This document shows, piece by piece, positions 7,004-15,682 of a stretch of 18,115 bases of DNA (positions are counted from its first letter, which is position 1; every line of letters begins with the position of its first letter). The DNA is taken from positions 1 through 18,115 of the forward strand of contig JAEZQN010000214.1 of assembly GCA_023441145.1 (NCBI GenBank), in the 5' to 3' direction. The notes beneath the pieces were generated by a model that was not told where the DNA came from, searched no databases, and worked only from the letters and a program-made list of their open reading frames with translations. The DNA comes from Bacillota bacterium (GTDB lineage: Bacteria; Bacillota; Clostridia; Lachnospirales; Lachnospiraceae). Both the position numbers and the translations under genes were made by a program.

Positions 7004-7597
7004 ATGAAGGTAATAGGATTAACTGGAGGCGTAGGAAGTGGAAAGACAACTGTAGCAAACCTGTTACAGGAAAGCTATAACGCCTACGTTATTTTTTCTG
7101 ATGAGGTAGCAAAGGAACTGATGGAACCAGGGCAGGTAAGCTATTCTCTTGTAGTAGATGCGTTTGGAGAAAAGGTATTAGATGATGAAAAGAGAATAGA
7201 TCGTAAGAAGCTGGCCAGAGAAGTATTTCATAATAGTGAAAAGTTGGAACTACTTAATTCCTTAACCCATCCTTATGTGGAACGATTGATTCTAGAGGAA
7301 ATCGAAAGAGTTAGAAAGTTAGAGCAGTATAAGTATGTAGTAGTGGAAACTGCTTTATTATTTCAGGTAAATTACCATAAATTCTGCGATGAGGTTTTTG
7401 TAGTAGTTGCTGACGAGGAAATAAGAAGAAAGCGATTAAAGGAGAGTCGTGGATACACAGATGAAAAAATCGACTCAATACTAGAAAATCAGATGACTAA
7501 TAAGGAGTTTCGTAGGTATACTACACATATCATTGAAAACAATGAAGATTTGAATAATATCGATAAACAATTACAAAATATGCTAGAGTGTTTGTAA
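7004..7597 (+). CDS. coaE: Dephospho-CoA kinase
   Basis: 197 residues, the usual family length. It phosphorylates the 3'-hydroxyl of dephospho-CoA with ATP, the last step of coenzyme A synthesis in the cytoplasm. The P-loop GGVGSGKT is at residues 8-15, followed by FSDEVAKEL (Asp33), the family LTHPYV segment, VVETALLF, and the lid region RRKRLKESRGYTDEKI. The C-terminus HIIENNEDLNNI is also typical. AGGTG lies 5 nt before ATG. I see no convincing promoter between the polA terminator and this gene; it may depend on read-through or on a weak site near the palindromic element. Confidence 0.95.
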   Translation: MKVIGLTGGVGSGKTTVANLLQESYNAYVIFSDEVAKELMEPGQVSYSLVVDAFGEKVLDDEKRIDRKKLAREVFHNSEKLELLNSLTHPYVERLILEEIERVRKLEQYKYVVVETALLFQVNYHKFCDEVFVVVADEEIRRKRLKESRGYTDEKIDSILENQMTNKEFRRYTTHIIENNEDLNNIDKQLQNMLECL

Positions 7598-7603
7598 CTA
7601 CTA

Positions 7604-7612
7604 TGGTATAAT
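7604..7612 (+). promoter_or_regulatory. Extended -10 promoter for the FtsA-like/GGDEF operon
   Basis: TGGTATAAT directly after the coaE stop codon. No good -35 is present, as expected for the extended -10 class. A second TATAAT at 7619-7624 could serve as an alternative. Confidence 0.55.
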
Positions 7613-7659
7613 TTATTGTATAATGATTAGGTTTTTAATACGGAACATGGGGGCTTTGT

Positions 7660-9672
7660 ATGGAAGTAACGAAGAATCCGAATCAGTATGTGTTTGGATT
7701 GGATATCGGTACTAGAAGTATCGTAGGTACAGTAGGTTATAAAAATAGCGAGAATAGGTTTCAAGTTATAGGACAAATATCCAAAGAACACGAGACAAGA
7801 GCCATGCTAGATGGGCAGATTCATGATATAGCTGCAGTAAGCAATACGATTCGTGAGGTCAAAAAAGAATTAGAAAGCCAGCTTGATATTGTCTTAAAGG
7901 ATGTTTGTATAGCAGCAGCGGGACGTGTATTGAAGACAGTTACTACAGCTGTAGACTATACATTTGAGACAGAAACTGTTATAACCAAGGAGTATATTCA
8001 TTCCTTAGAAATGCTTGCTATAGAGCAAGCCTATGAGCAGTTGAAGAGGCAGGAGCAAAATGACAATTTTAAGTATTACTGTGTGGGATATTCCGTAGTT
8101 AACTATACTATTAATGATTATATTATGCTATCTTTGGAAGGTCACAAGGGAAGTAAAATAGGTGCTGAGGTTCTTGCTACCTTCCTTCCAGAGGAAGTAA
8201 TTGATGGGTTATACACTAGTGTAGAGAATGCTGGATTAACAGTTGCCAATCTTACTTTAGAGCCGATTGCTGCAATGGAGGTTGCAATACCAGAGCAAAT
8301 CCGTTTACTTAACCTTGCTTTAGTAGACGTAGGTGCTGGTACTAGTGATATTTCGATTACTAGAGATGGAAGTATTATTGCTTTTGGTATGATACCATTT
8401 GCAGGGGATGAAATTACGGAGTACATAGCTAAAAAGTATTTGGTGGATTTTAAATGTGCCGAGAAGATAAAACAAGCTTGCTTAAGAAAAAAATCGGTAT
8501 CCTATAAGGATATTATGGGGATCTCTCATAAATTAATGGTTTCAGAAGTAGTAAGTGAGGTGGATGATATTATTCGCTTAATAACAAAGAAAATTGCGGA
8601 TAAAATCATCGAACTTAATGGTGGATTAGCTGTTAGTGCTGTATTTGTTGTAGGAGGCGGTGGTAAGCTACCGGCGTTTATAGATTCTTTAGGAGAATAT
8701 CTTGGACTTGCTAAGGACAGAGTTGCCTTACGTGGACAAGAAGTACTAGGAATGGTTGATTTTGTTAATACCAGCCTAAAAAAGGATTCTCTCATAGTAA
8801 CACCTGTTGGAATTTGTCTGAACTATTATGAAAAACGCAATAATTTTGTTTTTGTTACAGTAAACGGTGAAATAATCAAGCTTTATGACAATGGGCATTT
8901 AACAGTTCTTGATGCTACAGCAGCCTATGGAATTTCTACTTTGGATTTATTTCCAAAGAGAGGTAGTGCTTTAGAGTATCAGTTAAATGGAAAGCAGAAG
9001 ATTGTTCGAGGGCTTCCTGGAGAGGGGTCCAGCATATATGTAAATAAAAAAGAAGCTAATATGTCAACGCCAATAAGTCTTCATGATGTCATCGAAATCA
9101 CGATTTCACAGCCGGGAGAAGATGCAAGTCAATTGGTTGGTGATTTGGAAGAGGTAAAACAACCACTTGTATTAATTGTAAATGGTATAGAAATCTCATG
9201 TCCTCGTCGTGTAGAGGTTAACAAAGAGCTTGTAGATTACAGCTATCAAATTAATCAACAAGACAAGGTAAGTGTATTAAATTATTATACATTGGACTGG
9301 CTGCTAGATTTTATGGATATTGATTATCAGATGAATATTGAAGTAAATGGAGTAGAAGGTCAATACGATAATAAGTTATTTGAGCATTATGTGATTACCA
9401 TACCAGAAGTCTCTAAGGATACCTCTAGTAGTATCTCGGATAGTGAAGAAGTTGTAGTGGAAGAGAGTAACTTTTGGGTAGAAGTAAATGGTACAAAGGT
9501 TGAACTAACAGAAAAAGAGCGTTATGTACTAGTGGATATCTTAGAGGTTTATCCGTTTGATACTTCTTTGGCAACAAAGAAAAAATTAGTAATTATGGTC
9601 AATGAAGAACCTGCTGATTTTACCACAGCACTTGAAAAAGGAGATCAAGTACAATTATTCTGGAGGGAGTAA
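7660..9672 (+). CDS. FtsA-like actin-fold ATPase with long beta-rich C-terminal extension
   Basis: 670 residues, against about 420-440 for ordinary FtsA. The actin-fold (ASKHA) signatures are present: phosphate-1 FGLDIGTRS (Asp15), phosphate-2 LVDVGAGTSDIS (Asp223 to Ser232) and the adenosine motif VFVVGGGGKLPAF. A region like the FtsA/PilM SHS2 insertion lies between the first two. The last 270 residues are not in classic FtsA. They contain recurring VNG-type beta segments (FVTVNGEIIKL, LVLIVNGIEIS, NIEVNGVEG, FWVEVNGTKVEL), which I read as beta-grasp-like modules. I see no clear C-terminal amphipathic membrane helix as in FtsA; the protein ends QVQLFWRE. It may act in cell division, envelope assembly or as a PilM-like scaffold. 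The gene stops 2 nt before the GGDEF gene, implying coupled expression. The start has only a weak G-rich site. Confidence 0.75.
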   Translation: MEVTKNPNQYVFGLDIGTRSIVGTVGYKNSENRFQVIGQISKEHETRAMLDGQIHDIAAVSNTIREVKKELESQLDIVLKDVCIAAAGRVLKTVTTAVDYTFETETVITKEYIHSLEMLAIEQAYEQLKRQEQNDNFKYYCVGYSVVNYTINDYIMLSLEGHKGSKIGAEVLATFLPEEVIDGLYTSVENAGLTVANLTLEPIAAMEVAIPEQIRLLNLALVDVGAGTSDISITRDGSIIAFGMIPFAGDEITEYIAKKYLVDFKCAEKIKQACLRKKSVSYKDIMGISHKLMVSEVVSEVDDIIRLITKKIADKIIELNGGLAVSAVFVVGGGGKLPAFIDSLGEYLGLAKDRVALRGQEVLGMVDFVNTSLKKDSLIVTPVGICLNYYEKRNNFVFVTVNGEIIKLYDNGHLTVLDATAAYGISTLDLFPKRGSALEYQLNGKQKIVRGLPGEGSSIYVNKKEANMSTPISLHDVIEITISQPGEDASQLVGDLEEVKQPLVLIVNGIEISCPRRVEVNKELVDYSYQINQQDKVSVLNYYTLDWLLDFMDIDYQMNIEVNGVEGQYDNKLFEHYVITIPEVSKDTSSSISDSEEVVVEESNFWVEVNGTKVELTEKERYVLVDILEVYPFDTSLATKKKLVIMVNEEPADFTTALEKGDQVQLFWRE

Positions 9673-9674
9673 TA

Positions 9675-11390
9675 ATGGCGCTAGAAATGCGATTAGAGCT
9701 ACAAAAAAGGTTTACTTCTCTTAATTTCATTTGGTTAATATTTGCAACTGGTATTGTGACATTTCAGTTAATAGTGGATATTAATGATGTCACTGTTTTA
9801 CCACTCTACATAGTTGTGCCTTTTATTCTATTAGATTTTCTATTTTCAAGATACATTAATGTACGAGAGGATATTAAGATCATTTGTTTTGCTATACTTA
9901 GATATCTACAGATTATAACATCCATAGGTATTATGTGTTGTTCTATTGATTATAGCTCTATGTATTTTGCGTATGGATTGCTGGCATTATTAGTATCTAT
10001 TATTGAGTGCTACTTTATCTTTGATCCCTTTGATGGATTACAAAGAAGTCTTTGTTTTATCACTTTAGTTTTATCTATGACGTTTGTGCCGCTAGTATCC
10101 AATGCTTTATTTGAAAAGATTGAAGATCACTTTGTCTTTATTTATTTATTTTTTGCAAATTTGTCCATAGCCTGCATCTATATTTCAAGATTGTTTACGG
10201 AGTATTTAAAAAAGAATAATCAAGAAAGGCTGCAGTTACAACGTATGGTAAACAGTGTAAAAGAAACCAATGATGCCCTAAGTGAGAATCAAGAAAAGGT
10301 GAAAAAAGCAAATGAACTATTGGGTGTGCAGAAGGTAAAGTTAGAGGCTGCTTATCAGAAAATAAATAGTGTCAATGCTGAGATGATGATTCAAAATCAA
10401 ATTATCTCTTACATCTCTTCCTCATTGGAGTTAGAAAAGGTTATGCAACTTATTACTCAAACAGTCCTTGAAAAAATGGAGGTTGATGTTTGTGCTATTG
10501 TATTATATCCGAATTCTGCCTTTAATAGTAAAGTGCTTTATAAAATTAAGACAAATCATGATGATAACTACATACAACTTTTATCCAATGATATAGAGAA
10601 TTATTGCTTCGATCCGTACATTAGAGACGGTAATACATATGTTGATAATCATGTGAGAAATCGATATGACTTTCTAAAAGATAGTTCCTTAGGTTCCATA
10701 TTGATTGTTCCTTTTTTAAAGAATCAAAGAATTATTGGGGCTTTATATGTAGGTCACACCACCTACGACTACTTCTATGATAATAAGACCTTTTACGAAA
10801 CCATCGTGTCTCAGTTTATAGTGGCATTAGATAATGCTAGTTTGTATAAGAAGATGGAAAGTATGGCAATTCGTGATGGATTGACAGGTATCTACAATCG
10901 AAGATTTCTGACTAAAATGTTTCAAGAAACCATCAAGGAAGCTGTTCGCAATAACCAAAGTGTATCCGTCGTATTGTTTGATATAGACTATTTTAAGAGT
11001 ATAAATGATTCCTATGGTCATTTGTTTGGTGATGTTGCTATACAGGCCATAGCTAAGATTGGATGGACCGTAGCCAAAGAAAACGATGGAATTATTGGTC
11101 GTTATGGTGGTGATGAATTTGTTATTATATTCAAAAATAAGAATGTAGAAGAGTCCTATAATATTATACTAAAGCTACACAAGAGAATTAAGAATACCCA
11201 GTTAAAACATGCTTCAGGTCCTGTAAAAATAGATGTTAGTATGGGACTTACCTCTTATCCAGAAACCTGTAAAAACCCAGAGGAGTTATTCAGTAGGGCA
11301 GATTGGGCAATGTATTATTCTAAACAATGTGGGCGTGGCTGTATTACAATTGATAGTGATGAAATTCAAAGGTTAGTCAATAGAAAATAA
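9675..11390 (+). CDS. Membrane GAF-GGDEF diguanylate cyclase
   Basis: 571 residues. About six membrane helices occupy residues 15-172, a coiled coil about 190-240, a GAF-like sensor domain about 240-390 and a GGDEF domain about 398-571. The active site is intact: DGLTGIYNRR, FDIDYFKSINDSYGH and GGDEF at 478-482, so it should make cyclic di-GMP from two GTP. The RxxD inhibitory site expected five residues before GGDEF is absent (ENDG is there), so product feedback at that site is unlikely. The ribosome binding site GGAGGGAG lies in the last codons of the FtsA-like gene, 2 nt upstream, which suggests translational coupling. The signal sensed by the membrane or GAF part is unknown. Confidence 0.92.
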   Translation: MALEMRLELQKRFTSLNFIWLIFATGIVTFQLIVDINDVTVLPLYIVVPFILLDFLFSRYINVREDIKIICFAILRYLQIITSIGIMCCSIDYSSMYFAYGLLALLVSIIECYFIFDPFDGLQRSLCFITLVLSMTFVPLVSNALFEKIEDHFVFIYLFFANLSIACIYISRLFTEYLKKNNQERLQLQRMVNSVKETNDALSENQEKVKKANELLGVQKVKLEAAYQKINSVNAEMMIQNQIISYISSSLELEKVMQLITQTVLEKMEVDVCAIVLYPNSAFNSKVLYKIKTNHDDNYIQLLSNDIENYCFDPYIRDGNTYVDNHVRNRYDFLKDSSLGSILIVPFLKNQRIIGALYVGHTTYDYFYDNKTFYETIVSQFIVALDNASLYKKMESMAIRDGLTGIYNRRFLTKMFQETIKEAVRNNQSVSVVLFDIDYFKSINDSYGHLFGDVAIQAIAKIGWTVAKENDGIIGRYGGDEFVIIFKNKNVEESYNIILKLHKRIKNTQLKHASGPVKIDVSMGLTSYPETCKNPEELFSRADWAMYYSKQCGRGCITIDSDEIQRLVNRK

Positions 11391-11414
11391 ATTTGACAAG
11401 GAAATATTGACAAC

Positions 11415-11447
11415 ATGAAAGGGATTGCGTCAGCAATCTCTTTTCAT
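11415..11447 (+). terminator. Intrinsic terminator after the GGDEF gene
   Basis: Stem 11421-11428 with 11433-11440 (8 bp, one G-U), a 4-nt loop and TTTT at 11441-11444. Upstream AAA and ATG can pair with the T run and CAT, lengthening the hairpin. Confidence 0.75.
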
Positions 11448-11475
11448 AATTTCTATAGCACTGTCAGAAATGTTA

Positions 11476-11484
11476 TGTTATAAT
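11476..11484 (+). promoter_or_regulatory. Extended -10 promoter of the yycJ-like gene
   Basis: TGTTATAAT with no good -35 box at the right distance. It lies after the terminator and 35 nt before the ATG, so the leader is short. Confidence 0.6.
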
Positions 11485-11519
11485 GTCATAGATAAAAAAG
11501 GAATAGAAGGATAATTAAA

Positions 11520-12314
11520 ATGAATTTATATAGTATAGCCAGTGGGAGCAGTGGCAATTGCATATATGTAGGCAATGAGGATACTAGTTTACTGGTGGAT
11601 GCCGGGATTAGTGGTAAAAGAGTAATTGAAGGTCTTACTGCAATGGATATTAATCCAGAGAAACTAAGAGGGTTATTGATTACACATGAACACAGTGATC
11701 ACATAAAAGGAGTCGGTGTTCTAGCTAGAAAGTACAAAGTGCCTATTTATGGTACTGCTGAAACGATTAATGCCATGTTGCATACAAGTACTGTTGGACA
11801 TGTTCCACAGAATCTGCTTCACGTTATAGAACCTGATGTAGAGTTTGTAATAGATGATATAGTTGTTAATCCGTTTTCTATTTCCCATGATGCATCTAAT
11901 CCAGTTGCCTATACCTTTGTTCATAACAATAATAAAATTGGCATAGCTACAGATTTGGGAAGCTATAATGATTATATTGTTAATAAGCTAACAGGATGTA
12001 ATGCGTTGTTAATTGAAGCAAATCATGATGTGCATATGCTTCAAGTAGGAGGATACCCTTACGTATTGAAAAAACGTATTTTAGGTGATTTAGGACATCT
12101 TTCTAATGAGAATTCTGGAAGACTTCTCTGTCAAATCTACCATGAAGGGTTAAAGAATATTATTCTTGGACATCTGAGCAAGGAAAATAATTACCCAGAT
12201 CTAGCATATGAAACAGTTAAATATGAACTAGAGCAATTTAAGTCAAATATACTTGAATGTTGTAGTCTAAGTGTTGCAAAGAGAGAAGAACCATCCTCCT
12301 TTGTCGCCGTATAG
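11520..12314 (+). CDS. yycJ: YycJ/WalJ-type metallo-beta-lactamase-fold exonuclease
   Basis: 264 residues, close to the usual length of YycJ/WalJ proteins. The family start YSIASGSSGNC is present, then Asp27, the metal-binding motif HEHSDH (56-61), later His and Asp ligands (SHDASNPVAYTF, IATDLGS, LIEANHD) and GHLS segments. YycJ proteins are reported to act as DNA 5' exonucleases linked to mismatch repair in Bacillus relatives, and often sit beside the walRK (yycFG) two-component genes. Here the gene stands alone with its own extended -10 promoter and no walRK neighbour, so the link with cell-wall signalling is not supported by context. AGAAGGA lies 8 nt before ATG. The symbol rests on family resemblance only. 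Confidence 0.85.
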   Translation: MNLYSIASGSSGNCIYVGNEDTSLLVDAGISGKRVIEGLTAMDINPEKLRGLLITHEHSDHIKGVGVLARKYKVPIYGTAETINAMLHTSTVGHVPQNLLHVIEPDVEFVIDDIVVNPFSISHDASNPVAYTFVHNNNKIGIATDLGSYNDYIVNKLTGCNALLIEANHDVHMLQVGGYPYVLKKRILGDLGHLSNENSGRLLCQIYHEGLKNIILGHLSKENNYPDLAYETVKYELEQFKSNILECCSLSVAKREEPSSFVAV

Positions 12315-12333
12315 GGTTATTTTTAAAGTAATT

Positions 12334-12362
12334 TTGTTAAAGAAATTAATTTAATGTATAGA
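12334..12362 (+). promoter_or_regulatory. Promoter of the ACT/UPF0210 operon
   Basis: TTGTTA (12334-12339), a 17-nt spacer and TATAGA (12357-12362). Transcription should begin near 12369. The in-frame ATG at 12354 lies at or before the -10 box and would not be in this mRNA. Confidence 0.55.
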
Positions 12363-12389
12363 CAAGAAATGATATTGGAGGAGATTTGC

Positions 12390-12662
12390 ATGAAGAAAAC
12401 AATTATTACGGTTGTAGGAAAGGATAGTGTAGGTATCATTGCTAAGGTATGTACGTACTTAGCAAATAATAATATAAATATTAATGATATTTCTCAGACT
12501 ATCGTAGATGGATATTTTAATATGATGATGGTAGTGGATGCCAATGGTGCTGTGAAACAATCGGACGTCATTGCAGATGAATTAAAGGAACTTGGAGAAG
12601 AAATAGGAGTAATCATTCGCTCCCAACACGAGGATATCTTTAATAAGATGCATAGAATATAA
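12390..12662 (+). CDS. ACT domain protein, UPF0237 family
   Basis: 90 residues, a single ACT domain: a first strand KKTIITVVGKDSVGIIAKV (2-20), the helix, and the later strand YFNMMMVVD. ACT domains bind amino acids or other small ligands and act as sensors. The protein is about the size of free-standing UPF0237 members, which often lie beside a UPF0210 gene, as here (15-nt gap). It may sense a metabolite for its partner; the ligand is not known. The start at 12390 is chosen because GGAGGAG lies 6 nt upstream. An in-frame ATG 36 nt earlier has no ribosome binding site and overlaps the promoter. Confidence 0.88.
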   Translation: MKKTIITVVGKDSVGIIAKVCTYLANNNININDISQTIVDGYFNMMMVVDANGAVKQSDVIADELKELGEEIGVIIRSQHEDIFNKMHRI

Positions 12663-12677
12663 GGAAGGATAACTGCT

Positions 12678-14042
12678 ATGATTAATATATATGAGGTATT
12701 AGAGACCAATAAAATGATTCAGCAGGAGAATCTGGACGTTCGTACCATTACAATGGGTATTAGTTTGTTGGACTGTGCAGACGAGAATCTGGACCGTTTG
12801 AATGAAAAAATCTATAAAAAGATAACAACAATGGCGAAAGACCTTGTTTCAACGGGTCAGGCGATAGAAAGGGAATACGGAATTCCTATTGTCAATAAAC
12901 GAATCTCCATTACACCAATCTCTTTAGTGGGTGCTAGTGCTTGTAAGTGCCCAGAGGATTATGTATCCATTGCGAAAACCTTGAATAGAGCAGCTCATGA
13001 GGTTGGGGTTAACTTTTTAGGTGGATATTCCGCTTTGGTTTCCAAAGGAATGACGAAAAGTGATGAATACTTAATCCGTAGTATCCCTCAAGCTATGGCT
13101 GAAACAGAGCTGGTTTGTAGTTCTGTAAATGTTGGTTCTACTAAGACAGGAATCGATATGGATGCCGTTAAGTTGTTAGGAGAGATAATTCTTGAGACTG
13201 CTGAAAAGACTAAAGAGAAGGACAGCCTAGGCTGCGCTAAATTAGTTGTATTTTGTAATGCTCCTGATGATAATCCTTTTATGGCAGGTGCTTTCCATGG
13301 AGTGACAGAAGGAGACGCTATTATCAATGTTGGAGTAAGTGGTCCTGGTGTTGTGAAAAAAGCGATTGAAAGTTGTAAAGGTGCTGATTTTGGTACTTTG
13401 TGTGAGACTATCAAAAAGACAGCCTTTAAGATAACTCGTGTTGGGCAATTAGTTGCTCTTGAAGCATCTAAGAGACTTAATGTTCCATTTGGTATCATTG
13501 ATTTATCTCTAGCACCAACTCCTGCAATAGGAGATAGTATCGCTGAGATTTTTCAGGAAATGGGCTTGGAGCATGCAGGTGCACCTGGTACTACAGCAGC
13601 TTTAGCTATGCTTAATGATCAAGTGAAAAAGGGAGGAGTTATGGCTAGCTCCTACGTGGGCGGCTTAAGTGGTGCATTTATCCCTGTTAGTGAGGATCAA
13701 GGTATGATTGATGCTGTTCTGGCTGGTGCTCTATCTTTAGAAAAATTAGAGGCCATGACTTGTGTGTGTTCCGTTGGTCTTGACATGATAGCTATACCTG
13801 GTGATACGAAAGCCTCTACTATTTCTGGAATTATTGCAGATGAGATGGCTATTGGTATGGTGAACCAAAAAACTACAGCAGTTCGTATTATTCCTGTTAT
13901 TGGTAAGAATGTGGGTGATACTGCAGAATTTGGTGGGTTGTTAGGATACGCTCCAATTATGCCAGTAAATAAGTTTAGCTGTGAGGAGTTCATTAATCGT
14001 GGTGGTAGAATTCCTGCACCTATTCATTCATTTAAAAATTAA
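12678..14042 (+). CDS. UPF0210 (DUF711, 'PFL family') protein
   Basis: 454 residues, full length for UPF0210. Recognised by segments such as GASACKCPEDYVSIAKTL, NFLGGYSALVSKG, FHGVTEGDAIINVGVSGPGV, IDLSLAPTPAIGDSIAEI and the C-terminus NRGGRIPAPIHSFKN. The fold is classed with pyruvate formate-lyase-like proteins, but I see no canonical glycyl-radical RVxGY motif, so radical chemistry should not be assumed. The biochemical function is unknown to me. It is co-transcribed with the upstream ACT gene, with AAGGAAGGA just before ATG. The pairing suggests a ligand-controlled enzyme in central or amino-acid metabolism; that is inference. Confidence 0.9.
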   Translation: MINIYEVLETNKMIQQENLDVRTITMGISLLDCADENLDRLNEKIYKKITTMAKDLVSTGQAIEREYGIPIVNKRISITPISLVGASACKCPEDYVSIAKTLNRAAHEVGVNFLGGYSALVSKGMTKSDEYLIRSIPQAMAETELVCSSVNVGSTKTGIDMDAVKLLGEIILETAEKTKEKDSLGCAKLVVFCNAPDDNPFMAGAFHGVTEGDAIINVGVSGPGVVKKAIESCKGADFGTLCETIKKTAFKITRVGQLVALEASKRLNVPFGIIDLSLAPTPAIGDSIAEIFQEMGLEHAGAPGTTAALAMLNDQVKKGGVMASSYVGGLSGAFIPVSEDQGMIDAVLAGALSLEKLEAMTCVCSVGLDMIAIPGDTKASTISGIIADEMAIGMVNQKTTAVRIIPVIGKNVGDTAEFGGLLGYAPIMPVNKFSCEEFINRGGRIPAPIHSFKN

Positions 14043-14052
14043 TGAGATAGTC

Positions 14053-14105
14053 AAAGGCAATTATGTTGGGGTGATAACAGATACATGTCAACATAGTTGC
14101 CTTTT
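14053..14105 (+). terminator. Intrinsic terminator after the UPF0210 gene
   Basis: A 16-bp stem (14053-14068 with 14089-14104, one G-U), a 20-nt loop and TTTT at 14102-14105. It starts 10 nt after the stop codon. Confidence 0.8.
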
Positions 14106-14116
14106 GCATATATCCA

Positions 14117-14146
14117 TTGCAAGTGGGGGAACTATAATAGTATAAT
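14117..14146 (+). promoter_or_regulatory. Sigma-A promoter of pepD
   Basis: TTGCAA (14117-14122), an 18-nt spacer and TATAAT (14141-14146). A second TATAAT at 14133-14138 lacks a well-placed -35. The leader would be about 60 nt. Confidence 0.6.
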
Positions 14147-14215
14147 TAGTTAAATCCTAGAATTTTGTTTACAACTAAGGATAAAAGAAACAAGACAAAC
14201 GATTGGAGATAATAT

Positions 14216-15667
14216 ATGACAGATGCAATAAAAAATATAGATTATAAGAAGGTATTTCACTTTTTTGAGGAAATAAGTAGTATTCCAAGAGGTTCTAGAA
14301 ACAACAAAGGGATCAGTGATTACTTGGTAGATTTTGCAAAGGATCGAGGTCTTACTTATACTCAGGATGAAGCTCTTAATGTAGTGATTGTTAAAGAGGC
14401 ATCAAAAGGCTGTGAATCTCAAGATACAGTAATCCTTCAAGGACATATGGATATGGTTTGTTTAAAGGATCCTGATTCTACTCATGACTTTATTAAGGAA
14501 GGCTTAACTCTTCAGGTAGAGGGTGATTTTATTCGAGCTGATAGAACGACTTTAGGTGGAGATAATGGCATTGCTATTGCTTATGCGTTAGCAATCCTTG
14601 ATAGTGAGGAGTTTTTACACCCAAGATTAGAGGTGATTATCACTACAGATGAGGAGATTGGTTTACTAGGAGCAACTGCTCTAGATACATCTTCCCTCAA
14701 AGCAAAGTATATGATTAACCTAGATTCTGAAGAGGAGTCTAGTATACTAGTTGGTTGTGCAGGAGGTATGACCTCAAGTGCTACGTTTACAATGCAAAAA
14801 GAAATGAAAGCCGGAGTTGAGGTAAAGGTTTGTTTATTGGGACTAAATGGTGGTCACAGTGGAGTGGACATTACGAAAAACCGTACCAATGGGACTCTTT
14901 TGTCCGCAAGAATGATGATGTCTTTACGTAGCCATTCTTATTCCTTATGCAATATGGAAAGTGGTGAAAAGGATAATGCGATACCTAGTGTTTCTAAACT
15001 TACCTTTGTAGTAAATGAGGATGAAGTACAGGCTTTTGTAAACAGTATGGAGACGTTAAAGGGTATATACCAAAAAGAGTTGGCTAGTAGTGAGCCAAAC
15101 TTTGAGATGGTAATAAGTGTTGGAGAAAAGGGTGAATACCCTTGCCTAAACAAAGAGAGCTTTGAGAAAGTGCTATTATTTATCTCCTATGTACCAAATG
15201 GAATTCAGAGAATGAGTGCAGACATTGAAGGTTTAGTGGAAAGCTCTTTAAATCTTGGTATTTGTAAAGTGGATGTAGATCAAGCATTATTTAGCTATTC
15301 TGTAAGAAGCTCAGTAGCAACCTACAAGGCATACCTGTCTGAGAAGATTGCATTCTTTACTAACTTTTTAGGTGGGGAATATAAGACTATGGGTGAGTAT
15401 CCAGCTTGGGAGTATAAGCATGATTCAAAACTTCGAGAGTTATGTATTGAGCTTTACGAAGAGCAATTTCACCGTAAACCTATTGTAGAAACCATACATG
15501 CTGGTTTAGAGTGTGGTATTTTTTCGGATAGAATACCAGGTCTAGATATTGTCTCCATTGGGCCAGATATGTTTGATGTACACACACCTAAGGAGCGATT
15601 AAGTATAAGCTCTACCGTACGTGTTTTCGATTATATTGTGAAAATATTAGAACGTTTAAGTAAGTAA
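14216..15667 (+). CDS. pepD: Aminoacyl-histidine dipeptidase (PepD, M20C family)
   Basis: 483 residues, typical for PepD. A cytoplasmic zinc dipeptidase that splits Xaa-His and related dipeptides. The di-metal site is intact: QGHMDMV (His77, Asp79), GGDNG (bridging Asp116), TTDEE with catalytic Glu146 and metal ligand Glu147, Asp170 in NLDSEEE, and His456 in DVHTPKE. The lid domain begins near GGHSG, and HAGLECG (428-434) carries the family's conserved His and Glu. GGAG lies 7 nt before ATG. It has its own promoter at 14117; the following gene starts about 60 nt on, beyond a hairpin. Confidence 0.95.
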   Translation: MTDAIKNIDYKKVFHFFEEISSIPRGSRNNKGISDYLVDFAKDRGLTYTQDEALNVVIVKEASKGCESQDTVILQGHMDMVCLKDPDSTHDFIKEGLTLQVEGDFIRADRTTLGGDNGIAIAYALAILDSEEFLHPRLEVIITTDEEIGLLGATALDTSSLKAKYMINLDSEEESSILVGCAGGMTSSATFTMQKEMKAGVEVKVCLLGLNGGHSGVDITKNRTNGTLLSARMMMSLRSHSYSLCNMESGEKDNAIPSVSKLTFVVNEDEVQAFVNSMETLKGIYQKELASSEPNFEMVISVGEKGEYPCLNKESFEKVLLFISYVPNGIQRMSADIEGLVESSLNLGICKVDVDQALFSYSVRSSVATYKAYLSEKIAFFTNFLGGEYKTMGEYPAWEYKHDSKLRELCIELYEEQFHRKPIVETIHAGLECGIFSDRIPGLDIVSIGPDMFDVHTPKERLSISSTVRVFDYIVKILERLSK

Positions 15668-15682
15668 AATAAGAATAGAATT

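Noticed and set aside
11393..11412. Two TTGACA boxes (11393-11398 and 11407-11412) as promoters for the yycJ-like gene
   Set aside because: No -10 box lies 16-18 nt downstream of either, and they sit just before and within the terminator region. TGTTATAAT at 11476 is better placed.
13980..14042. Glycyl-radical site in the UPF0210 protein, suggested by its PFL-like classification
   Set aside because: The C-terminus reads NRGGRIPAP, without the RVxGY pattern, and no activating radical-SAM enzyme gene is nearby.
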